Assembly (NCBI GenBank): GCA_030386875.1
Contig: CM059562.1
Span: 65,408,201-65,472,200 of the forward strand
Length of the DNA: 64,000 nt
Source: Morinoia aosen
Taxonomy: Eukaryota; Arthropoda; Malacostraca; Amphipoda; Talitridae
Direction of reading: 5' to 3'
The position numbers were made by a program, and so were the translations under genes. The notes below the pieces were generated by a model. That model saw only the letters and a list, made by a program, of their open reading frames with translations. It did no database searches and was not told the DNA's origin. Of the stretch, positions 57,605 to 64,000 are shown in pieces. Position 1 is the first letter of the stretch, and every line of letters starts with the position of its first letter.

Positions 57605-59689
57605 GGGTATTGTGAGGAAATACTACTCTCATAAGATTTTTGGGAAATTTTGGGAAATACTCTCGTAAAACATTTTTTGGGGGAATTTTTGAGATGTGGT
57701 GAAATAGAATAAATAAGGCATATATATTTGGCAAAATCATATCACATTTTATTTTGGGCTAAATTCCGTGAAGCTATAACATTTTAAAAGAAGGGTAAAC
57801 ATTCTGCGGGGCCACAAACATTGTAATGTGTTGTGTGTCGTGTCGGCGAGGGTCGGTTCTTTGTGCAAGCTCTCAAGTGCTTGAAACAGGATGTCATATA
57901 TCAAGGTGTCACAAGGCGGTTGGCGCTTCGTCCAAACTTCTACGGTCCAGGCGTCCATACAACACAAACACACATCGAAGCACACATACACAGGCACAAC
58001 ACAAGCCGAGGCTTTGGAGAGCAAGGAGGCGGGCGCGACGTAGTAACAGAGGCCCGCACGACCTGAGCCAATCACCGCTTGCCAAAGGAATGACGCAAGA
58101 AGGTGTGTCTGAGTATACACCAATGGGAGTCCCAAACGTCAGAACAAACAATAATGCCGCCAATCAGGATACAGATGATGCCTCTGTAGAATAGAAGCTT
58201 CGAGACTGATTTCGAAACAAGGAAGCGAAACGTATATAAGGAGGGTAGATGAAGCCTAGGGAGGTTTTTCTTGAGTTATACAAGAAAGAGGCAAGTGATT
58301 TGAAACATCTGAGGGCACACCCAACGAAGCATTTCGGCTGCTGCCGGAATGCACCCAACGTGAGCGGCAAAATTTTAAATATTTGAGCAAAGTGAGCATC
58401 GAGGCTTCAAGGAAATAATTATCAACACCTGCAACCGTCAAAATACTGATGTGTAAGAGCGATCTGCTTGAAGCATATCAATGGAGCGGCAAAGTGCGCC
58501 AAGAACAGCCCCGTAACCACACCTCTGGAAGCAGTCCAAATGTTTGAACTTCAACACCAAGCTCGCAAGTGATTCTACAAGCAAATAATAACTGCACCGC
58601 CTTCAGAGTCTGTAATAATGCCGCCACTATGAGTCCTGCAATGTCAGGCAGACTCATAATTCAGAGCCTGAAATGGAGACCGAGCACAGCGCTTCCGCAC
58701 TACGGTCGAGCAGCGAGCAAGAAGCAACTTCGGGACCGAGGAGCGGGAACGACTGCGAGACCGTGGGACGGTCTGCTGTGCACTACGTGAATTCTCAAGC
58801 AGCATCGGGAGTTCGGGAATTCATCGGCTAATCTGCACTATGTAAATTCTTCAAGCAGCATTGGAAGCGTATTAAATCATCGCGAACTACAATTGCAAGA
58901 AAGTGTTAATATCAAGTTAATGTTTGAAAGCTCAGGAAGGTGATTTTTAGGTGTGAGAGTTCTAGCACAGCCAGCACCTGTAATAGTGCGCTCCGAGCGG
59001 AGAGGAATCCAATGTGATTTGTGTCATGCGGAAAATTGGCTCATGTTCGAGTTCTGTGTTGTGCAAGATGCGAGATATATTGTATTTGAACACCTTGTGG
59101 TAAGCAAAGCTCTTTGATTTTTATATTGCATTATTTCCAAATGTTCGTATTCATGCTAGCCCATTCATCGACTATGTTCCTGATTTTTGCACAGTGCGGA
59201 AAGTATCTTTGTCGTAACCCTGAAATTGTTGTGATAGCGTTCATTGTAACAAGGAGAGTAGATTTCTCGTTCTTTGTGTGGCTCATTACGTTGCTCATGT
59301 TAACGCGTTCATCTTGTGCTCATGTTGGCCCAGTCATGCCGCCACGGAGCGTGCGCAAAGCACGATTTATGGCAGTCATCGGCCTAGACAGCCAAGGTGT
59401 GGTTTTCTCATTGTGTCGTGTGGGATTGCCATGTCGTTAAATCCATGCGCATGTTGCTATAACATTTCCCTGAGCTTAATCATTGCATTGAAATACTATG
59501 TGTGTCATATTCAAATTCACGTGTTTCCAAATAAATTCATGTAAATCTTCAATCCTTTTATTCTCCATGTCTGGTATGCAGGTGTACGCAAGCATGAAGG
59601 ACAATATTATGAAATGTGTACGGGGGTTGGAATTCCCTCAGCGTATGGAAAGGGGGTCCTAAACCCACCCCTTTCTCTGTATCGCAACA
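57605..59689 (+). repeat. LTR-like repeat unit A (about 2.1 kb)
   Basis: It shares with unit B, in the same order: AAATACTCTCGTAAAA (57656); CGCCAATCAGGATRCAGAT (about 58160); TATATAAGGAGGGTAGATGA (TATA at 58233-58239); AATAAATTCATGTAAATCTT (signal at 59530-59535); and CAGCGTATGGAAAGGGGGTC near the end. The body between TATA and AATAAA is more diverged. It opens near TGTGAGG and closes GCAACA, so a TG...CA LTR is possible. Frames inside have no motifs. The plus orientation is inferred from the TATA and polyadenylation signals. Confidence 0.6.
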
Positions 59690-59906
59690 GAGAAATACTC
59701 TCGTAAAATATTTTTTTGGGGAAACAGGCTTGCAAAATGTTCTTTGGGAAAATACTTCACTTTATGGTTCAAAGATGCTGCGCTTTATTTAGTGAGAAAT
59801 GTACAGCAAGGATTGGAATTTGACGGTTAGGCCGCCAAGCGGGGCTGCTTCGAAACAAACAAGAATCCCGCCAATCAGGATGCAGATACGGCCTCTGTAG
59901 ATGGGA

Positions 59907-59930
59907 TGCTTCGAGATTAATCTCGAAGCA
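59907..59930. promoter_or_regulatory. Perfect 24-bp palindrome upstream of the TATA-like box of unit B
   Basis: TGCTTCGAGATT is followed directly by its exact reverse complement; TTATAA comes 15 bases later. Unit A has a decayed version at the same place (about 58197-58220). Its position suggests a binding site for a dimeric transcription factor. Confidence 0.5.
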
Positions 59931-60153
59931 AGGATGCGAAACGCTTATAAGGAGGGTAGATGAAGCCTAGGGAGGAATTTCCCGCTCGGTGACGCTACGA
60001 GAGAGACGCATAAGCAAGGAGGGGTTTTGCAGCCGGAATACCGGCAGACGCCGGTATTACCCGGCATTATACCAAGTCCGATGTTGACTGCAAGTGAAAG
60101 AGCGCCGCCGGCACATTTTCGACATGAGCAGCCAAAATCCAACATCTAAGGTG

Positions 60154-60760
60154 AAAGTTAACCATCGAAGTTTCGAGAGGAGGCGTCCAGTGTATCAGCA
60201 AGCTTCAAATACTGACGTGCGTCAGGAGGCATTCGTAGCACAGCAGCGAGGCAGCGGTTATCGGCAAGTGTAAATGTTGTCAACGACGAAGCATTCAAAC
60301 ATCTCTGCATCGGGGACGAACTCACAGGCAACTTCAGCGTCAAGGTTTGGAGACACGCAATTGTTAACGTTGCGAGTATCAACAGCAAAAAAGTTAACCA
60401 TCGAAGTTTCGAGAGGAGGCGTCCAGTGTATCAGCAAGCTTCAAATACTGACGTGCGTCAGGAGGCATTCGTAGCACAGCAGCGAGGCAGCGGTTATCGG
60501 CAAGTGTAAATGTTGTCAACGACGAAGCATTCAAACATCTCTGCATCGGGGACGAACTCACAGGCAACTTCAGCGTCAAGATTTGGAGCCACGCAATTGT
60601 TAACGTTGCGAGTATCAACAGCAAACTGCAAAGTACTGACGTGCGTCAGGAGTCATTCGTAGCATTCAGACATCTCTGCATCGGGGACGAACTCACAGGC
60701 AACTTCAGCGTCAAGATTTGGAGCCACGCAAGCGCCAACATTGCGAGTATCAACAGTCAA
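60154..60760. repeat. 236-bp tandem repeat, about 2.6 copies
   Basis: Copies start AAGTTAACCATCGAAGTTTC at about 60154 and 60390, nearly identical (for example GTTTGGAGACACGC versus ATTTGGAGCCACGC), followed by a partial copy at about 60626-60760. Minus-strand frames of 76 codons repeat with it and are by-products. Confidence 0.9.
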
Positions 60761-61671
60761 GTTCGTTCCCCAAAATGCGAAGATCAACGCACAAAACTAC
60801 AGTGAATTGGCGCACAAACGAAACTCTTAAGAAGTTCCCGGCACCGGGGCAGCTGCGAGTACGAGTTGTAATGCCGGCGGGCGGCGGCACGAAGAGGGAG
60901 CGGCAGCAGGTACCGCTGCAGCACGTTGGCGAGACATCAGCACAGGAGAGCAACTATACTCAGCAACGACGAGGAAAATCAGCAGTGAGCGACAGCACAT
61001 CGGCAGTGAATATCTATCAGTGAACCACTTATTATCAAAGGGGCGAGTGTTTTATGGATGTGAGAGCTCTGTTAGGTGGTGATAAAAGTTCAATTTCAGA
61101 TGTAGATCAGCACCCCAGAAAAGTGCTTTTCAAAGTGTCGCGCAAAATCGTATAATTTGTAGGCAATCGGTTTCCTGTGTTTATTTAGTCGAGGATCGAA
61201 TTCACGTTGTGAATTGTGCGGCGCTTCATATAATTCGACACCGTGTTACAGCTCCAGGTTGAATCGTGATATGTTATTCTCGCTAATATTGTGTTTTATG
61301 TTGCTGCGGAACCTGCGGTTTGTGGATGCGTAATTTGTTGTCTACGATGGAGTATTGGTAACTTGAATTCTCGGTAAGCATCACATTTATATCGTGTCAC
61401 GTTTAGAGTCTTATAACGGTAGAATGTGTGTGCGTTTCATTAATGCAGTTGTGCCCTTTCAAATTATTTCGTTTCAATGCCTTGTGTGATTTATCCACGT
61501 GTTTTTCCCAAAATAAATTCATGTAAATCTTCAATCCTTTTATTCTCCATGTCTGGTATGCAGGTGTACGCAAGCATTATGGACAATATTTTAAATTTTG
61601 CGGGGGTTGAGAGTCCCTCAGCGTATGGAAAGGGGGTCCTAAGCCCACCCCTTTCTCCGTATCGCAACAGC

Positions 61672-64000
61672 TAATACAACCGCGTCACCAATAGATTTGG
61701 CTAGAATCACCATTTTTTAACATTCAAGCGTTCGTTACACGAGGTGTTCCCTCATTGTTATCGAACACATGGAAATAGTCGCAATTTATAAAATAATACT
61801 TAAGCTCCATTACCTTAATGGGATTTTTTCCTATTTTCTATGTATTTGCCACATTGATAACACCACTGGCAAAGGAATTTCGAAAATATTACTTCTCATT
61901 CTGAAATAGTAGTATTTAATTGAAGTCGGCAACCTTTTTTTTTGATTTCGATTCTTTCAAAAGTGATATTTGTAAATAGCATTTGTAGTTCAATTTTTAT
62001 CATTGCCGATTGGTATATATTATAGTTTTTTATTGACGAAGTTTCGATTCTTGTCAAAAAGTTACTAAAATTATTTAGCGATTATGGCTTTAATTTCCGA
62101 ACAGTTAAACAGTTCTTCGTAAGAAATAGAATTATCAAACTCCAACAGTTAATGTCTTCCGGCTGTCGAATTTGCTGAAAATAATTAAACTTTGCGCGTT
62201 CTAATTTTCATGAGCTGTTACTAACGACGATATGATACTTCGTGTTACGCGTGGATTGTGCTCAAACTTCAATTGAAATTTCAAACTCCATTTCACAAAA
62301 TTTTTAGGGTACATTCTACTAAAGCAATACTATATACTACGGCCACGGCAATTTATAAAATTCCCGTTTCTCTACGGGCCGAGATGAAATGTTTGCTCAC
62401 TTCTTCCGCGATGTTTGCATGACACACACTTGAAAGGCAACTTCTTGGCAGAAAAGAAGCAATCAACTGTGGCTATCCAATTCTAGCAGGAGAGGCAAGT
62501 TTCCTAAGTCCATTTTGAAATAAATTTGTCTACAAACACATTTGTATATTTCCTCATAAAAGTTTAATGGAGCCCATTATTAAGTTCAAGACATTCTTAT
62601 TTAATTTTCGGAATTTATACTGCCAACGTAAGACGGTATTTCCTTAGAATCTGTAAACCACGTTTTGCATCAGCCACAGCTTCATCAGTCTGAACAAGAT
62701 ACAAATTCACTCATCATCCATGGCCCATTCATTTTCTACTCGATAGGCTTGCAATTTTCCACTGATGGCAAATGTTGTTTTTTCATAAGATAACGTCTCG
62801 GAGTTAAGTGTTTACATCTATAATCTCGAGTAAACAGTTGAGTGCTTGACAAAACGTGAATAACAACTGTTGTGATGCCTTACATGATGTATTCGCTTTA
62901 ATTTTAACGGTGGGTTGAGAGTAATCACACAAATCTGCAGGCTTTTTTCACCTGTATTATTCTACAGTAGTCAGTACCATTTCCTTATAATTTAGATTAC
63001 AAAGAAAGAAAGAAAATAAAAGTTATTCATGTCCAAAGAAGTTAATTCTAGAATTATAAACCTACTTCGGAAACTTATTTTCATTACATCATTTTAACTC
63101 CATCTATTCCTTCAATGTCTTTAGTTAAACAATTCTTCTCCGTCATTTTCATTCATATTATTTTCTCTCCTTCAATACTTCAAACCAGTTCAAGAAGCAC
63201 CGTTACGAACGTAAACAAGTACGTAAGTTGCGTTATTGGAAAGTGGTGCCTAAATTTATAGAAACGCTTATGGCTTTCCGTTAGCTGATTGTTTACAGTG
63301 CACTTTCGAAGCACTTGACCTTCACACCGCAGAATTCGAGAAGTGACCGCTCTCTTCCTTGCTTTGGGCTCGAGGCTGTAGCGTAAATTGAAATTTTAGC
63401 CTTGAGAAGATGTCTATTTCTACTCAAGAATTTTTTTTTCTCATATATTTCCAGCAGCGATTGTGTTATAACCCCTGGCTTTTGCTTTCATTGTAAGAAT
63501 GAAAATTGTAGTCATTATAAAAATGGGAAACACTTGCGGTAATTTCAGACCACTAAGAAGAAGAATTGAAAACTTCATAAGCAATTAAGATGAGTTTTTA
63601 TTTATCATAGTCTAGTTACTAAGCTCAAGCTTGTTTTCACTATCGAAAATTATGTTTGCTACCAATTCAAAACTTCAAGCTTGGACAAATGAGTTAAGGA
63701 GTAGTAAATGTGAATTTAAATTCATATTTTAAGAGCATTATTTGGAAAATTCCTGAAAGCCCTCAGTTATTGCGAAATGTTAGACACGCCCGGGTGAAAC
63801 GAGCTTCAACTACTCGCTGTGTCCAAAATTTTTCATCGCAGCACGCACACCGCGCTGTACCAGCAGGCATTTTGCTCGAGGTAATCGTCGCAAATGCACA
63901 AAGCTGAAACTGCCTCATAAGATCCAGCTAAGTACCACAGTGGATTCACGGTTTTCGTACAATCCTGTTGGATGAAAAGTGAATATTTTCAAAAATAAGA
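61672..64000. other. AT-rich stretch without a recognised gene
   Basis: Short frames only; the last (63710-63907) has no motif. No repeats or splice-bounded exon candidates stood out. Confidence 0.4.

Larger units (their letters stand above)
59690..61671 (+). repeat. LTR-like repeat unit B (about 2.0 kb)
   Basis: It follows unit A directly, head to tail, with the shared blocks at 59693, 59860, 59945 (TTATAA), 61512-61517 (AATAAA) and 61618. It differs by an internal 236-bp tandem repeat and a 24-bp perfect palindrome before the TATA-like box. After GCAACAG (61665-61671) the similarity ends. Two LTRs abutting without an interior could come from recombination or from a tandem satellite-like expansion of one LTR. 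Confidence 0.6.

Noticed and set aside
60158-60624. Two near-identical 76-codon minus-strand frames
   Set aside because: They follow the 236-bp tandem repeat; no protein features.

Overview
The window looks like arthropod nuclear DNA, most likely from an insect. It is AT-rich, has almost no dense coding sequence, and is full of transposable elements: Tc1/mariner families, Ty3/gypsy LTR retrotransposons, fold-back elements and microsatellites. Only one short segment, 6197-6381 on the minus strand, looks like an exon of a host gene. Reading is by eye, so element families are assigned from motifs and not from database matches.

Layout. 1-11.7 kb is AT-rich non-coding sequence with the probable exon, a small terminal-inverted-repeat element (8.4 kb) and a hairpin built around (GT)n/(TA)n (10.1-10.3 kb). 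11.7-13.4 kb holds a large inverted repeat, a 42-bp tandem duplication and a degenerate tandem repeat. 13.4-23.2 kb is nearly featureless. 23.2-24.0 kb is a broken Tc1 (DD34E) transposase. 24.16-25.94 kb is a mariner-related element with long terminal inverted repeats and a decayed transposase with DD41D-like spacing. 27.47-27.94 kb is a 21-bp minisatellite, and the main element has inserted into it.

27.94-44.64 kb is a 16.7-kb LTR retrotransposon of Ty3/gypsy type. Its LTRs are very short (about 173 bp, one mismatch), and its 5-bp target duplication is intact. Two younger elements have landed in it. One is a non-coding LTR element with 1,382-bp LTRs (29438-35178, target duplication aaat). 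The other is a 748-bp palindromic mariner derivative inside pol (37589-38336, target duplication TA). Without these the host element is about 10.2 kb. It encodes a possible leader ORF, Gag, a separate protease frame, Pol (RT, RNase H, integrase) and a 96-residue downstream protein. Gag to protease and protease to Pol each need a -1 frameshift, and a textbook slippery heptamer sits at each junction (TTTAAAC and AAAAAAG). The downstream protein lies where env would be, just after a strong splice acceptor. It begins MGNAQS (N-myristoylation type), has one membrane span and has a basic tail. That plan recalls fusion-associated small transmembrane proteins and is the most interesting observation here.

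46.4-47.6 kb holds an eroded Tc1-like transposase (DD36E-like spacing, minus strand). 51.8-56.5 kb is a second gypsy element on the minus strand. Its gag and pol are readable except for three single in-frame stops, and its gag-pol shift site is A AAA AAC. 57.6-61.7 kb holds two head-to-tail, diverged LTR-like units of about 2 kb. Each has a TATA-like box and a polyadenylation signal; the second also contains a 236-bp tandem repeat and a perfect 24-bp palindrome. 61.7-64 kb shows nothing recognisable. No rRNA, tRNA, CRISPR or bacterial-type features were seen.
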